Source: Pagrus major (taxonomy: Eukaryota > Chordata > Actinopteri > Spariformes > Sparidae). Taken from it: a DNA stretch of 64,000 nt. Shown here piece after piece: positions 23,019-35,685 of this stretch; the first letter of the stretch is position 1; each line of letters begins with the position of its first letter. The notes beneath the pieces are model-generated. The model ran no database searches, was not told where the DNA came from, and was given only the letters and a program-made list of their open reading frames with translations. The stretch spans positions 1,897,267-1,961,266 of the forward strand of contig NC_133238.1 of the NCBI RefSeq assembly GCF_040436345.1. The letters are read 5' to 3'. Made by a program: the position numbers and the translations under genes.

Positions 23019-23192
23019 GAGCCCCAGTCGTCTGCTGCCTGAGCCCACCTCCTGGCACGCTTCACACTCGTCGCGGTGTGCCATTTGCATTGCGCGGCGG
23101 AGTGGCTTGTGCTTAGCGGCTCCTCCCAAGCGCTCCGTGGCTTAGCCCCGAGTCTGGTTAAGGCCGGCTTTATTGATTTTCACACATGCACG

Positions 23193-23310
23193 AGGCTCAG
23201 CCAAACGGCAAAGCCTGCCAAAAATATCTTCAACTCATTGGTGTTCCTCTCCACGGAAGTCTTTAGTAAAAGGCGAAAGACTTGTGCGTTATGAAGAGAA
23301 ACCCGAGTAA
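23193..23310 (-). ncRNA. RNU5: U5 snRNA, copy 26
   Basis: No variant noticed. Confidence 0.92.
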
Positions 23311-23748
23311 GTACAGCGCCTCTCCTCGACAGCAGCCAAGACAGCTGTGGTCCCAGGCACTCTTCTCATGGTGAGCCTCACTTGGCTCATCGCGCACCAA
23401 AATCCCTGGCCACGCCCGTCCCCACATTATCCCAGGCTCTACTCGACCGGTTTGTGGAGAGAGAAAAGCCTGCTCGTTGGGCGCAGGCCACCAAACGTCA
23501 CAAACACTCGGGCGCTTCCAGACTCTCTGTTTCAGTTGAGGACCGCGGGGGGGAAATGCAGGGCACACTCAGCAGGTATTGCGCACCGGCCGCGGCGAGG
23601 CAGTTTTGCCTCTTTTTCTGACCATGCAAAGCGCAGCTCTCGCTGCGGTTTGCCAGCCTTCTTCTTGCTGCCGATTCTGTGCCGCAATGTCAAGTTTGTC
23701 AAGGCCTTTGGTCTGCAACACTGATTGATTTTCAACAAGGCCGGAGAG

Positions 23749-23936
23749 GGGTGCACCGTTCCCGGCGGCGCTGCAATACCGGGTCGATGCGTGGAGTGAA
23801 CGGAGCAAGCCCCTGTTTCAGCTCCCGAGGCTAAAAATCCATTTAATATGTTGTCCCCATATAGAGGACATATCAGATATTAAACTGATAAGAACAGATA
23901 CTACACTTGATCTTAGCCAAAAGGCCGAGAAGCGAT
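23749..23936 (-). ncRNA. RNU2: U2 snRNA, copy 27
   Basis: No variant noticed. Confidence 0.96.
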
Positions 23937-24110
23937 GAGCCCCAGTCGTCTGCTGCCTGAGCCCACCTCCTGGCACGCTTCACACTCGTCGCGGTGTGCC
24001 ATTTGCATTGCGCGGCGGAGTGGCTTGTGCTTAGCGGCTCCTCCCAAGCGCTCCGTGGCTTAGCCCCGAGTCTGGTTAAGGCCGGCTTTATTGATTTTCA
24101 CACATGCACG

Positions 24111-24228
24111 AGGCTCAGCCAAACGGCAAAGCCTGCCAAAAATATCTTCAACTCATTGGTGTTCCTCTCCACGGAAGTCTTTAGTAAAAGGCGAAAGACT
24201 TGTGCGTTATGAAGAGAAACCCGAGTAA
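24111..24228 (-). ncRNA. RNU5: U5 snRNA, copy 27
   Basis: No variant noticed. Confidence 0.92.
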
Positions 24229-24666
24229 GTACAGCGCCTCTCCTCGACAGCAGCCAAGACAGCTGTGGTCCCAGGCACTCTTCTCATGGTGAGCCTCACT
24301 TGGCTCATCGCGCACCAAAATCCCTGGCCACGCCCGTCCCCACATTATCCCAGGCTCTACTCGACCGGTTTGTGGAGAGAGAAAAGCCTGCTCGTTGGGC
24401 GCAGGCCACCAAACGTCACAAACACTCGGGCGCTTCCAGACTCTCTGTTTCAGTTGAGGACCGCGGGGGGGAAATGCAGGGCACACTCAGCAGGTATTGC
24501 GCACCGGCCGCGGCGAGGCAGTTTTGCCTCTTTTTCTGACCATGCAAAGCGCAGCTCTCGCTGCGGTTTGCCAGCCTTCTTCTTGCTGCCGATTCTGTGC
24601 CGCAATGTCAAGTTTGTCAAGGCCTTTGGTCTGCAACACTGATTGATTTTCAACAAGGCCGGAGAG

Positions 24667-24854
24667 GGGTGCACCGTTCCCGGCGGCGCTGCAATACCGG
24701 GTCGATGCGTGGAGTGAACGGAGCAAGCCCCTGTTTCAGCTCCCGAGGCTAAAAATCCATTTAATATGTTGTCCCCATATAGAGGACATATCAGATATTA
24801 AACTGATAAGAACAGATACTACACTTGATCTTAGCCAAAAGGCCGAGAAGCGAT
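24667..24854 (-). ncRNA. RNU2: U2 snRNA, copy 28
   Basis: No variant noticed. Confidence 0.96.
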
Positions 24855-25028
24855 GAGCCCCAGTCGTCTGCTGCCTGAGCCCACCTCCTGGCACGCTTCA
24901 CACTCGTCGCGGTGTGCCATTTGCATTGCGCGGCGGAGTGGCTTGTGCTTAGCGGCTCCTCCCAAGCGCTCCGTGGCTTAGCCCCGAGTCTGGTTAAGGC
25001 CGGCTTTATTGATTTTCACACATGCACG

Positions 25029-25146
25029 AGGCTCAGCCAAACGGCAAAGCCTGCCAAAAATATCTTCAACTCATTGGTGTTCCTCTCCACGGAAGTCTTT
25101 AGTAAAAGGCGAAAGACTTGTGCGTTATGAAGAGAAACCCGAGTAA
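25029..25146 (-). ncRNA. RNU5: U5 snRNA, copy 28
   Basis: No variant noticed. Confidence 0.92.
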
Positions 25147-25584
25147 GTACAGCGCCTCTCCTCGACAGCAGCCAAGACAGCTGTGGTCCCAGGCACTCTT
25201 CTCATGGTGAGCCTCACTTGGCTCATCGCGCACCAAAATCCCTGGCCACGCCCGTCCCCACATTATCCCAGGCTCTACTCGACCGGTTTGTGGAGAGAGA
25301 AAAGCCTGCTCGTTGGGCGCAGGCCACCAAACGTCACAAACACTCGGGCGCTTCCAGACTCTCTGTTTCAGTTGAGGACCGCGGGGGGGAAATGCAGGGC
25401 ACACTCAGCAGGTATTGCGCACCGGCCGCGGCGAGGCAGTTTTGCCTCTTTTTCTGACCATGCAAAGCGCAGCTCTCGCTGCGGTTTGCCAGCCTTCTTC
25501 TTGCTGCCGATTCTGTGCCGCAATGTCAAGTTTGTCAAGGCCTTTGGTCTGCAACACTGATTGATTTTCAACAAGGCCGGAGAG

Positions 25585-25772
25585 GGGTGCACCGTTCCCG
25601 GCGGCGCTGCAATACCGGGTCGATGCGTGGAGTGAACGGAGCAAGCCCCTGTTTCAGCTCCCGAGGCTAAAAATCCATTTAATATGTTGTCCCCATATAG
25701 AGGACATATCAGATATTAAACTGATAAGAACAGATACTACACTTGATCTTAGCCAAAAGGCCGAGAAGCGAT
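25585..25772 (-). ncRNA. RNU2: U2 snRNA, copy 29
   Basis: RNA unchanged. Promoter has the PSE-octamer T variant (25834) but lacks the second change that accompanies it in units 11, 23 and 32. Confidence 0.96.
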
Positions 25773-25946
25773 GAGCCCCAGTCGTCTGCTGCCTGAGCCC
25801 ACCTCCTGGCACGCTTCACACTCGTCGCGGTGTTCCATTTGCATTGCGCGGCGGAGTGGCTTGTGCTTAGCGGCTCCTCCCAAGCGCTCCGTGGCTTAGC
25901 CCCGAGTCTGGTTAAGGCCGGCTTTATTGATTTTCACACATGCACG

Positions 25947-26064
25947 AGGCTCAGCCAAACGGCAAAGCCTGCCAAAAATATCTTCAACTCATTGGTGTTC
26001 CTCTCCACGGAAGTCTTTAGTAAAAGGCGAAAGACTTGTGCGTTATGAAGAGAAACCCGAGTAA
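25947..26064 (-). ncRNA. RNU5: U5 snRNA, copy 29
   Basis: No variant noticed. Confidence 0.92.
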
Positions 26065-26502
26065 GTACAGCGCCTCTCCTCGACAGCAGCCAAGACAGCT
26101 GTGGTCCCAGGCACTCTTCTCATGGTGAGCCTCACTTGGCTCATCGCGCACCAAAATCCCTGGCCACGCCCGTCCCCACATTATCCCAGGCTCTACTCGA
26201 CCGGTTTGTGGAGAGAGAAAAGCCTGCTCGTTGGGCGCAGGCCACCAAACGTCACAAACACTCGGGCGCTTCCAGACTCTCTGTTTCAGTTGAGGACCGC
26301 GGGGGGGAAATGCAGGGCACACTCAGCAGGTATTGCGCACCGGCCGCGGCGAGGCAGTTTTGCCTCTTTTTCTGACCATGCAAAGCGCAGCTCTCGCTGC
26401 GGTTTGCCAGCCTTCTTCTTGCTGCCGATTCTGTGCCGCAATGTCAAGTTTGTCAAGGCCTTTGGTCTGCAACACTGATTGATTTTCAACAAGGCCGGAG
26501 AG

Positions 26503-26690
26503 GGGTGCACCGTTCCCGGCGGCGCTGCAATACCGGGTCGATGCGTGGAGTGAACGGAGCAAGCCCCTGTTTCAGCTCCCGAGGCTAAAAATCCATTTAA
26601 TATGTTGTCCCCACATAGAGGACATATCAGATATTAAACTGATAAGAACAGATACTACACTTGATCTTAGCCAAAAGGCCGAGAAGCGAT
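26503..26690 (-). ncRNA. RNU2: U2 snRNA, copy 30 (A77G)
   Basis: One substitution, A77G (plus-strand 26614), in the loop of stem IIb. Confidence 0.95.
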
Positions 26691-26864
26691 GAGCCCCAGT
26701 CGTCTGCTGCCTGAGCCCACCTCCTGGCACGCTTCACACTCGTCGCGGTGTGCCATTTGCATTGCGCGGCGGAGTGGCTTGTGCTTAGCGGCTCCTCCCA
26801 AGCGCTCCGTGGCTTAGCCCCGAGTCTGGTTAAGGCCGGCTTTATTGATTTTCACACATGCACG

Positions 26865-26982
26865 AGGCTCAGCCAAACGGCAAAGCCTGCCAAAAATATC
26901 TTCAACTCATTGGTGTTCCTCTCCACGGAAGTCTTTAGTAAAAGGCGAAAGACTTGTGCGTTATGAAGAGAAACCCGAGTAA
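26865..26982 (-). ncRNA. RNU5: U5 snRNA, copy 30
   Basis: No variant noticed. Confidence 0.92.
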
Positions 26983-27420
26983 GTACAGCGCCTCTCCTCG
27001 ACAGCAGCCAAGACAGCTGTGGTCCCAGGCACTCTTCTCATGGTGAGCCTCACTTGGCTCATCGCGCACCAAAATCCCTGGCCACGCCCGTCCCCACATT
27101 ATCCCAGGCTCTACTCGACCGGTTTGTGGAGAGAGAAAAGCCTGCTCGTTGGGCGCAGGCCACCAAACGTCACAAACACTCGGGCGCTTCCAGACTCTCT
27201 GTTTCAGTTGAGGACCGCGGGGGGGAAATGCAGGGCACACTCAGCAGGTATTGCGCACCGGCCGCGGCGAGGCAGTTTTGCCTCTTTTTCTGACCATGCA
27301 AAGCGCAGCTCTCGCTGCGGTTTGCCAGCCTTCTTCTTGCTGCCGATTCTGTGCCGCAATGTCAAGTTTGTCAAGGCCTTTGGTCTGCAACACTGATTGA
27401 TTTTCAACAAGGCCGGAGAG

Positions 27421-27608
27421 GGGTGCACCGTTCCCGGCGGCGCTGCAATACCGGGTCGATGCGTGGAGTGAACGGAGCAAGCCCCTGTTTCAGCTCCCGA
27501 GGCTAAAAATCCATTTAATATGTTGTCCCCATATAGAGGACATATCAGATATTAAACTGATAAGAACAGATACTACACTTGATCTTAGCCAAAAGGCCGA
27601 GAAGCGAT
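27421..27608 (-). ncRNA. RNU2: U2 snRNA, copy 31
   Basis: No variant noticed. Confidence 0.96.
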
Positions 27609-27782
27609 GAGCCCCAGTCGTCTGCTGCCTGAGCCCACCTCCTGGCACGCTTCACACTCGTCGCGGTGTGCCATTTGCATTGCGCGGCGGAGTGGCTTGT
27701 GCTTAGCGGCTCCTCCCAAGCGCTCCGTGGCTTAGCCCCGAGTCTGGTTAAGGCCGGCTTTATTGATTTTCACACATGCACG

Positions 27783-27900
27783 AGGCTCAGCCAAACGGCA
27801 AAGCCTGCCAAAAATATCTTCAACTCATTGGTGTTCCTCTCCACGGAAGTCTTTAGTAAAAGGCGAAAGACTTGTGCGTTATGAAGAGAAACCCGAGTAA
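27783..27900 (-). ncRNA. RNU5: U5 snRNA, copy 31
   Basis: No variant noticed. Confidence 0.92.
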
Positions 27901-28338
27901 GTACAGCGCCTCTCCTCGACAGCAGCCAAGACAGCTGTGGTCCCAGGCACTCTTCTCATGGTGAGCCTCACTTGGCTCATCGCGCACCAAAATCCCTGGC
28001 CACGCCCGTCCCCACATTATCCCAGGCTCTACTCGACCGGTTTGTGGAGAGAGAAAAGCCTGCTCGTTGGGCGCAGGCCACCAAACGTCACAAACACTCG
28101 GGCGCTTCCAGACTCTCTGTTTCAGTTGAGGACCGCGGGGGGGAAATGCAGGGCACACTCAGCAGGTATTGCGCACCGGCCGCGGCGAGGCAGTTTTGCC
28201 TCTTTTTCTGACCATGCAAAGCGCAGCTCTCGCTGCGGTTTGCCAGCCTTCTTCTTGCTGCCGATTCTGTGCCGCAATGTCAAGTTTGTCAAGGCCTTTG
28301 GTCTGCAACACTGATTGATTTTCAACAAGGCCGGAGAG

Positions 28339-28526
28339 GGGTGCACCGTTCCCGGCGGCGCTGCAATACCGGGTCGATGCGTGGAGTGAACGGAGCAAGC
28401 CCCTGTTTCAGCTCCCGAGGCTAAAAATCCATTTAATATGTTGTCCCCATATAGAGGACATATCAGATATTAAACTGATAAGAACAGATACTACACTTGA
28501 TCTTAGCCAAAAGGCCGAGAAGCGAT
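28339..28526 (-). ncRNA. RNU2: U2 snRNA, copy 32
   Basis: RNA unchanged. Promoter has the T variant of copies 11 and 23. Confidence 0.96.
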
Positions 28527-28700
28527 GAGCCCCAGTCGTCTGCTGCCTGAGCCCACCTCCTGGCACGCTTCACACTCGTCGCGGTGTTCCATTTGCATTG
28601 CGCGGCGGAGTGGCTTGTGCTTAGCGGCTCCTCCCAAGCGCTCCGTGGCTTAGCCCCGATTCTGGTTAAGGCCGGCTTTATTGATTTTCACACATGCACG

Positions 28701-28818
28701 AGGCTCAGCCAAACGGCAAAGCCTGCCAAAAATATCTTCAACTCATTGGTGTTCCTCTCCACGGAAGTCTTTAGTAAAAGGCGAAAGACTTGTGCGTTAT
28801 GAAGAGAAACCCGAGTAA
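28701..28818 (-). ncRNA. RNU5: U5 snRNA, copy 32
   Basis: RNA unchanged. Flank carries the second T variant of units 11 and 23. Confidence 0.92.
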
Positions 28819-29256
28819 GTACAGCGCCTCTCCTCGACAGCAGCCAAGACAGCTGTGGTCCCAGGCACTCTTCTCATGGTGAGCCTCACTTGGCTCATCG
28901 CGCACCAAAATCCCTGGCCACGCCCGTCCCCACATTATCCCAGGCTCTACTCGACCGGTTTGTGGAGAGAGAAAAGCCTGCTCGTTGGGCGCAGGCCACC
29001 AAACGTCACAAACACTCGGGCGCTTCCAGACTCTCTGTTTCAGTTGAGGACCGCGGGGGGGAAATGCAGGGCACACTCAGCAGGTATTGCGCACCGGCCG
29101 CGGCGAGGCAGTTTTGCCTCTTTTTCTGACCATGCAAAGCGCAGCTCTCGCTGCGGTTTGCCAGCCTTCTTCTTGCTGCCGATTCTGTGCCGCAATGTCA
29201 AGTTTGTCAAGGCCTTTGGTCTGCAACACTGATTGATTTTCAACAAGGCCGGAGAG

Positions 29257-29444
29257 GGGTGCACCGTTCCCGGCGGCGCTGCAATACCGGGTCGATGCGT
29301 GGAGTGAACGGAGCAAGCCCCTGTTTCAGCTCCCGAGGCTAAAAATCCATTTAATATGTTGTCCCCATATAGAGAACATATCAGATATTAAACTGATAAG
29401 AACAGATACTACACTTGATCTTAGCCAAAAGGCCGAGAAGCGAT
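29257..29444 (-). ncRNA. RNU2: U2 snRNA, copy 33 (C70U)
   Basis: C70U (plus-strand 29375) turns a C-G pair of stem IIb into a U-G wobble, so the stem can still form. Confidence 0.95.
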
Positions 29445-29618
29445 GAGCCCCAGTCGTCTGCTGCCTGAGCCCACCTCCTGGCACGCTTCACACTCGTCGC
29501 GGTGTGCCATTTGCATTGCGCGGCGGAGTGGCTTGTGCTTAGCGGCTCCTCCCAAGCGCTCCGTGGCTTAGCCCCGAGTCTGGTTAAGGCCGGCTTTATT
29601 GATTTTCACACATGCACG

Positions 29619-29736
29619 AGGCTCAGCCAAACGGCAAAGCCTGCCAAAAATATCTTCAACTCATTGGTGTTCCTCTCCACGGAAGTCTTTAGTAAAAGGC
29701 GAAAGACTTGTGCGTTATGAAGAGAAACCCGAGTAA
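29619..29736 (-). ncRNA. RNU5: U5 snRNA, copy 33
   Basis: No variant noticed. Confidence 0.92.
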
Positions 29737-30174
29737 GTACAGCGCCTCTCCTCGACAGCAGCCAAGACAGCTGTGGTCCCAGGCACTCTTCTCATGGTGA
29801 GCCTCACTTGGCTCATCGCGCACCAAAATCCCTGGCCACGCCCGTCCCCACATTATCCCAGGCTCTACTCGACCGGTTTGTGGAGAGAGAAAAGCCTGCT
29901 CGTTGGGCGCAGGCCACCAAACGTCACAAACACTCGGGCGCTTCCAGACTCTCTGTTTCAGTTGAGGACCGCGGGGGGGAAATGCAGGGCACACTCAGCA
30001 GGTATTGCGCACCGGCCGCGGCGAGGCAGTTTTGCCTCTTTTTCTGACCATGCAAAGCGCAGCTCTCGCTGCGGTTTGCCAGCCTTCTTCTTGCTGCCGA
30101 TTCTGTGCCGCAATGTCAAGTTTGTCAAGGCCTTTGGTCTGCAACACTGATTGATTTTCAACAAGGCCGGAGAG

Positions 30175-30362
30175 GGGTGCACCGTTCCCGGCGGCGCTGC
30201 AATACCGGGTCGATGCGTGGAGTGAACGGAGCAAGCCCCTGTTTCAGCTCCCGAGGCTAAAAATCCATTTAATATGTTGTCCCCATATAGAGGACATATC
30301 AGATATTAAACTGATAAGAACAGATACTACACTTGATCTTAGCCAAAAGGCCGAGAAGCGAT
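30175..30362 (-). ncRNA. RNU2: U2 snRNA, copy 34
   Basis: RNA unchanged. Upstream flank has the higher-order-repeat marker T at 30476. Confidence 0.96.
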
Positions 30363-30536
30363 GAGCCCCAGTCGTCTGCTGCCTGAGCCCACCTCCTGGC
30401 ACGCTTCACACTCGTCGCGGTGTGCCATTTGCATTGCGCGGCGGAGTGGCTTGTGCTTAGCGGCTCCTCCCAAGCTCTCCGTGGCTTAGCCCCGAGTCTG
30501 GTTAAGGCCGGCTTTATTGATTTTCACACATGCACG

Positions 30537-30654
30537 AGGCTCAGCCAAACGGCAAAGCCTGCCAAAAATATCTTCAACTCATTGGTGTTCCTCTCCACGG
30601 AAGTCTTTAGTAAAAGGCGAAAGACTTGTGCGTTATGAAGAGAAACCCGAGTAA
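30537..30654 (-). ncRNA. RNU5: U5 snRNA, copy 34
   Basis: No variant noticed. Confidence 0.92.
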
Positions 30655-31092
30655 GTACAGCGCCTCTCCTCGACAGCAGCCAAGACAGCTGTGGTCCCAG
30701 GCACTCTTCTCATGGTGAGCCTCACTTGGCTCATCGCGCACCAAAATCCCTGGCCACGCCCGTCCCCACATTATCCCAGGCTCTACTCGACCGGTTTGTG
30801 GAGAGAGAAAAGCCTGCTCGTTGGGCGCAGGCCACCAAACGTCACAAACACTCGGGCGCTTCCAGACTCTCTGTTTCAGTTGAGGACCGCGGGGGGGAAA
30901 TGCAGGGCACACTCAGCAGGTATTGCGCACCGGCCGCGGCGAGGCAGTTTTGCCTCTTTTTCTGACCATGCAAAGCGCAGCTCTCGCTGCGGTTTGCCAG
31001 CCTTCTTCTTGCTGCCGATTCTGTGCCGCAATGTCAAGTTTGTCAAGGCCTTTGGTCTGCAACACTGATTGATTTTCAACAAGGCCGGAGAG

Positions 31093-31280
31093 GGGTGCAC
31101 CGTTCCCGGCGGCGCTGCAATACCGGGTCGATGCGTGGAGTGAACGGAGCAAGCCCCTGTTTCAGCTCCCGAGGCTAAAAATCCATTTAATATGTTGTCC
31201 CCATATAGAGGACATATCAGATATTAAACTGATAAGAACAGATACTACACTTGATCTTAGCCAAAAGGCCGAGAAGCGAT
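31093..31280 (-). ncRNA. RNU2: U2 snRNA, copy 35
   Basis: No variant noticed. Confidence 0.96.
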
Positions 31281-31454
31281 GAGCCCCAGTCGTCTGCTGC
31301 CTGAGCCCACCTCCTGGCACGCTTCACACTCGTCGCGGTGTGCCATTTGCATTGCGCGGCGGAGTGGCTTGTGCTTAGCGGCTCCTCCCAAGCGCTCCGT
31401 GGCTTAGCCCCGAGTCTGGTTAAGGCCGGCTTTATTGATTTTCACACATGCACG

Positions 31455-31572
31455 AGGCTCAGCCAAACGGCAAAGCCTGCCAAAAATATCTTCAACTCAT
31501 TGGTGTTCCTCTCCACGGAAGTCTTTAGTAAAAGGCGAAAGACTTGTGCGTTATGAAGAGAAACCCGAGTAA
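31455..31572 (-). ncRNA. RNU5: U5 snRNA, copy 35
   Basis: No variant noticed. Confidence 0.92.
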
Positions 31573-32010
31573 GTACAGCGCCTCTCCTCGACAGCAGCCA
31601 AGACAGCTGTGGTCCCAGGCACTCTTCTCATGGTGAGCCTCACTTGGCTCATCGCGCACCAAAATCCCTGGCCACGCCCGTCCCCACATTATCCCAGGCT
31701 CTACTCGACCGGTTTGTGGAGAGAGAAAAGCCTGCTCGTTGGGCGCAGGCCACCAAACGTCACAAACACTCGGGCGCTTCCAGACTCTCTGTTTCAGTTG
31801 AGGACCGCGGGGGGGAAATGCAGGGCACACTCAGCAGGTATTGCGCACCGGCCGCGGCGAGGCAGTTTTGCCTCTTTTTCTGACCATGCAAAGCGCAGCT
31901 CTCGCTGCGGTTTGCCAGCCTTCTTCTTGCTGCCGATTCTGTGCCGCAATGTCAAGTTTGTCAAGGCCTTTGGTCTGCAACACTGATTGATTTTCAACAA
32001 GGCCGGAGAG

Positions 32011-32198
32011 GGGTGCACCGTTCCCGGCGGCGCTGCAATACCGGGTCGATGCGTGGAGTGAACGGAGCAAGCCCCTGTTTCAGCTCCCGAGGCTAAAAAT
32101 CCATTTAATATGTTGTCCCCATATAGAGAACATATCAGATATTAAACTGATAAGAACAGATACTACACTTGATCTTAGCCAAAAGGCCGAGAAGCGAT
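32011..32198 (-). ncRNA. RNU2: U2 snRNA, copy 36 (C70U)
   Basis: Carries C70U (32129), as copy 33. Confidence 0.95.
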
Positions 32199-32372
32199 GA
32201 GCCCCAGTCGTCTGCTGCCTGAGCCCACCTCCTGGCACGCTTCACACTCGTCGCGGTGTGCCATTTGCATTGCGCGGCGGAGTGGCTTGTGCTTAGCGGC
32301 TCCTCCCAAGCGCTCCGTGGCTTAGCCCCGAGTCTGGTTAAGGCCGGCTTTATTGATTTTCACACATGCACG

Positions 32373-32490
32373 AGGCTCAGCCAAACGGCAAAGCCTGCCA
32401 AAAATATCTTCAACTCATTGGTGTTCCTCTCCACGGAAGTCTTTAGTAAAAGGCGAAAGACTTGTGCGTTATGAAGAGAAACCCGAGTAA
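32373..32490 (-). ncRNA. RNU5: U5 snRNA, copy 36
   Basis: No variant noticed. Confidence 0.92.
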
Positions 32491-32928
32491 GTACAGCGCC
32501 TCTCCTCGACAGCAGCCAAGACAGCTGTGGTCCCAGGCACTCTTCTCATGGTGAGCCTCACTTGGCTCATCGCGCACCAAAATCCCTGGCCACGCCCGTC
32601 CCCACATTATCCCAGGCTCTACTCGACCGGTTTGTGGAGAGAGAAAAGCCTGCTCGTTGGGCGCAGGCCACCAAACGTCACAAACACTCGGGCGCTTCCA
32701 GACTCTCTGTTTCAGTTGAGGACCGCGGGGGGGAAATGCAGGGCACACTCAGCAGGTATTGCGCACCGGCCGCGGCGAGGCAGTTTTGCCTCTTTTTCTG
32801 ACCATGCAAAGCGCAGCTCTCGCTGCGGTTTGCCAGCCTTCTTCTTGCTGCCGATTCTGTGCCGCAATGTCAAGTTTGTCAAGGCCTTTGGTCTGCAACA
32901 CTGATTGATTTTCAACAAGGCCGGAGAG

Positions 32929-33116
32929 GGGTGCACCGTTCCCGGCGGCGCTGCAATACCGGGTCGATGCGTGGAGTGAACGGAGCAAGCCCCTGTTTCA
33001 GCTCCCGAGGCTAAAAATCCATTTAATATGTTGTCCCCATATAGAGGACATATCAGATATTAAACTGATAAGAACAGATACTACACTTGATCTTAGCCAA
33101 AAGGCCGAGAAGCGAT
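32929..33116 (-). ncRNA. RNU2: U2 snRNA, copy 37
   Basis: RNA unchanged. Upstream flank has marker T at 33230. Confidence 0.96.
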
Positions 33117-33290
33117 GAGCCCCAGTCGTCTGCTGCCTGAGCCCACCTCCTGGCACGCTTCACACTCGTCGCGGTGTGCCATTTGCATTGCGCGGCGGAG
33201 TGGCTTGTGCTTAGCGGCTCCTCCCAAGCTCTCCGTGGCTTAGCCCCGAGTCTGGTTAAGGCCGGCTTTATTGATTTTCACACATGCACG

Positions 33291-33408
33291 AGGCTCAGCC
33301 AAACGGCAAAGCCTGCCAAAAATATCTTCAACTCATTGGTGTTCCTCTCCACGGAAGTCTTTAGTAAAAGGCGAAAGACTTGTGCGTTATGAAGAGAAAC
33401 CCGAGTAA
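33291..33408 (-). ncRNA. RNU5: U5 snRNA, copy 37
   Basis: RNA unchanged. The spacer upstream has three single-base insertions (extra C near 33536, G8 near 33647-33654, extra A near 33730), so the unit is 921 bp. Confidence 0.92.
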
Positions 33409-33849
33409 GTACAGCGCCTCTCCTCGACAGCAGCCAAGACAGCTGTGGTCCCAGGCACTCTTCTCATGGTGAGCCTCACTTGGCTCATCGCGCACCAAAA
33501 TCCCTGGCCACGCCCGTCCCCACATTATCCCAGGCCTCTACTCGACCGGTTTGTGGAGAGAGAAAAGCCTGCTCGTTGGGCGCAGGCCACCAAACGTCAC
33601 AAACACTCGGGCGCTTCCAGACTCTCTGTTTCAGTTGAGGACCGCGGGGGGGGAAATGCAGGGCACACTCAGCAGGTATTGCGCACCGGCCGCGGCGAGG
33701 CAGTTTTGCCTCTTTTTCTGACCATGCAAAAGCGCAGCTCTCGCTGCGGTTTGCCAGCCTTCTTCTTGCTGCCGATTCTGTGCCGCAATGTCAAGTTTGT
33801 CAAGGCCTTTGGTCTGCAACACTGATTGATTTTCAACAAGGCCGGAGAG

Positions 33850-34037
33850 GGGTGCACCGTTCCCGGCGGCGCTGCAATACCGGGTCGATGCGTGGAGTGA
33901 ACGGAGCAAGCCCCTGTTTCAGCTCCCGAGGCTAAAAATCCATTTAATATGTTGTCCCCATATAGAGGACATATCAGATATTAAACTGATAAGAACAGAT
34001 ACTACACTTGATCTTAGCCAAAAGGCCGAGAAGCGAT
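33850..34037 (-). ncRNA. RNU2: U2 snRNA, copy 38
   Basis: No variant noticed. Confidence 0.96.
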
Positions 34038-34211
34038 GAGCCCCAGTCGTCTGCTGCCTGAGCCCACCTCCTGGCACGCTTCACACTCGTCGCGGTGTGC
34101 CATTTGCATTGCGCGGCGGAGTGGCTTGTGCTTAGCGGCTCCTCCCAAGCGCTCCGTGGCTTAGCCCCGAGTCTGGTTAAGGCCGGCTTTATTGATTTTC
34201 ACACATGCACG

Positions 34212-34329
34212 AGGCTCAGCCAAACGGCAAAGCCTGCCAAAAATATCTTCAACTCATTGGTGTTCCTCTCCACGGAAGTCTTTAGTAAAAGGCGAAAGAC
34301 TTGTGCGTTATGAAGAGAAACCCGAGTAA
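34212..34329 (-). ncRNA. RNU5: U5 snRNA, copy 38
   Basis: No variant noticed. Confidence 0.92.
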
Positions 34330-34767
34330 GTACAGCGCCTCTCCTCGACAGCAGCCAAGACAGCTGTGGTCCCAGGCACTCTTCTCATGGTGAGCCTCAC
34401 TTGGCTCATCGCGCACCAAAATCCCTGGCCACGCCCGTCCCCACATTATCCCAGGCTCTACTCGACCGGTTTGTGGAGAGAGAAAAGCCTGCTCGTTGGG
34501 CGCAGGCCACCAAACGTCACAAACACTCGGGCGCTTCCAGACTCTCTGTTTCAGTTGAGGACCGCGGGGGGGAAATGCAGGGCACACTCAGCAGGTATTG
34601 CGCACCGGCCGCGGCGAGGCAGTTTTGCCTCTTTTTCTGACCATGCAAAGCGCAGCTCTCGCTGCGGTTTGCCAGCCTTCTTCTTGCTGCCGATTCTGTG
34701 CCGCAATGTCAAGTTTGTCAAGGCCTTTGGTCTGCAACACTGATTGATTTTCAACAAGGCCGGAGAG

Positions 34768-34955
34768 GGGTGCACCGTTCCCGGCGGCGCTGCAATACCG
34801 GGTCGATGCGTGGAGTGAACGGAGCAAGCCCCTGTTTCAGCTCCCGAGGCTAAAAATCCATTTAATATGTTGTCCCCATATAGAGAACATATCAGATATT
34901 AAACTGATAAGAACAGATACTACACTTGATCTTAGCCAAAAGGCCGAGAAGCGAT
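34768..34955 (-). ncRNA. RNU2: U2 snRNA, copy 39 (C70U)
   Basis: Carries C70U (34886), as copies 33 and 36. Confidence 0.95.
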
Positions 34956-35129
34956 GAGCCCCAGTCGTCTGCTGCCTGAGCCCACCTCCTGGCACGCTTC
35001 ACACTCGTCGCGGTGTGCCATTTGCATTGCGCGGCGGAGTGGCTTGTGCTTAGCGGCTCCTCCCAAGCGCTCCGTGGCTTAGCCCCGAGTCTGGTTAAGG
35101 CCGGCTTTATTGATTTTCACACATGCACG

Positions 35130-35247
35130 AGGCTCAGCCAAACGGCAAAGCCTGCCAAAAATATCTTCAACTCATTGGTGTTCCTCTCCACGGAAGTCTT
35201 TAGTAAAAGGCGAAAGACTTGTGCGTTATGAAGAGAAACCCGAGTAA
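35130..35247 (-). ncRNA. RNU5: U5 snRNA, copy 39
   Basis: No variant noticed. Confidence 0.92.
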
Positions 35248-35685
35248 GTACAGCGCCTCTCCTCGACAGCAGCCAAGACAGCTGTGGTCCCAGGCACTCT
35301 TCTCATGGTGAGCCTCACTTGGCTCATCGCGCACCAAAATCCCTGGCCACGCCCGTCCCCACATTATCCCAGGCTCTACTCGACCGGTTTGTGGAGAGAG
35401 AAAAGCCTGCTCGTTGGGCGCAGGCCACCAAACGTCACAAACACTCGGGCGCTTCCAGACTCTCTGTTTCAGTTGAGGACCGCGGGGGGGAAATGCAGGG
35501 CACACTCAGCAGGTATTGCGCACCGGCCGCGGCGAGGCAGTTTTGCCTCTTTTTCTGACCATGCAAAGCGCAGCTCTCGCTGCGGTTTGCCAGCCTTCTT
35601 CTTGCTGCCGATTCTGTGCCGCAATGTCAAGTTTGTCAAGGCCTTTGGTCTGCAACACTGATTGATTTTCAACAAGGCCGGAGAG

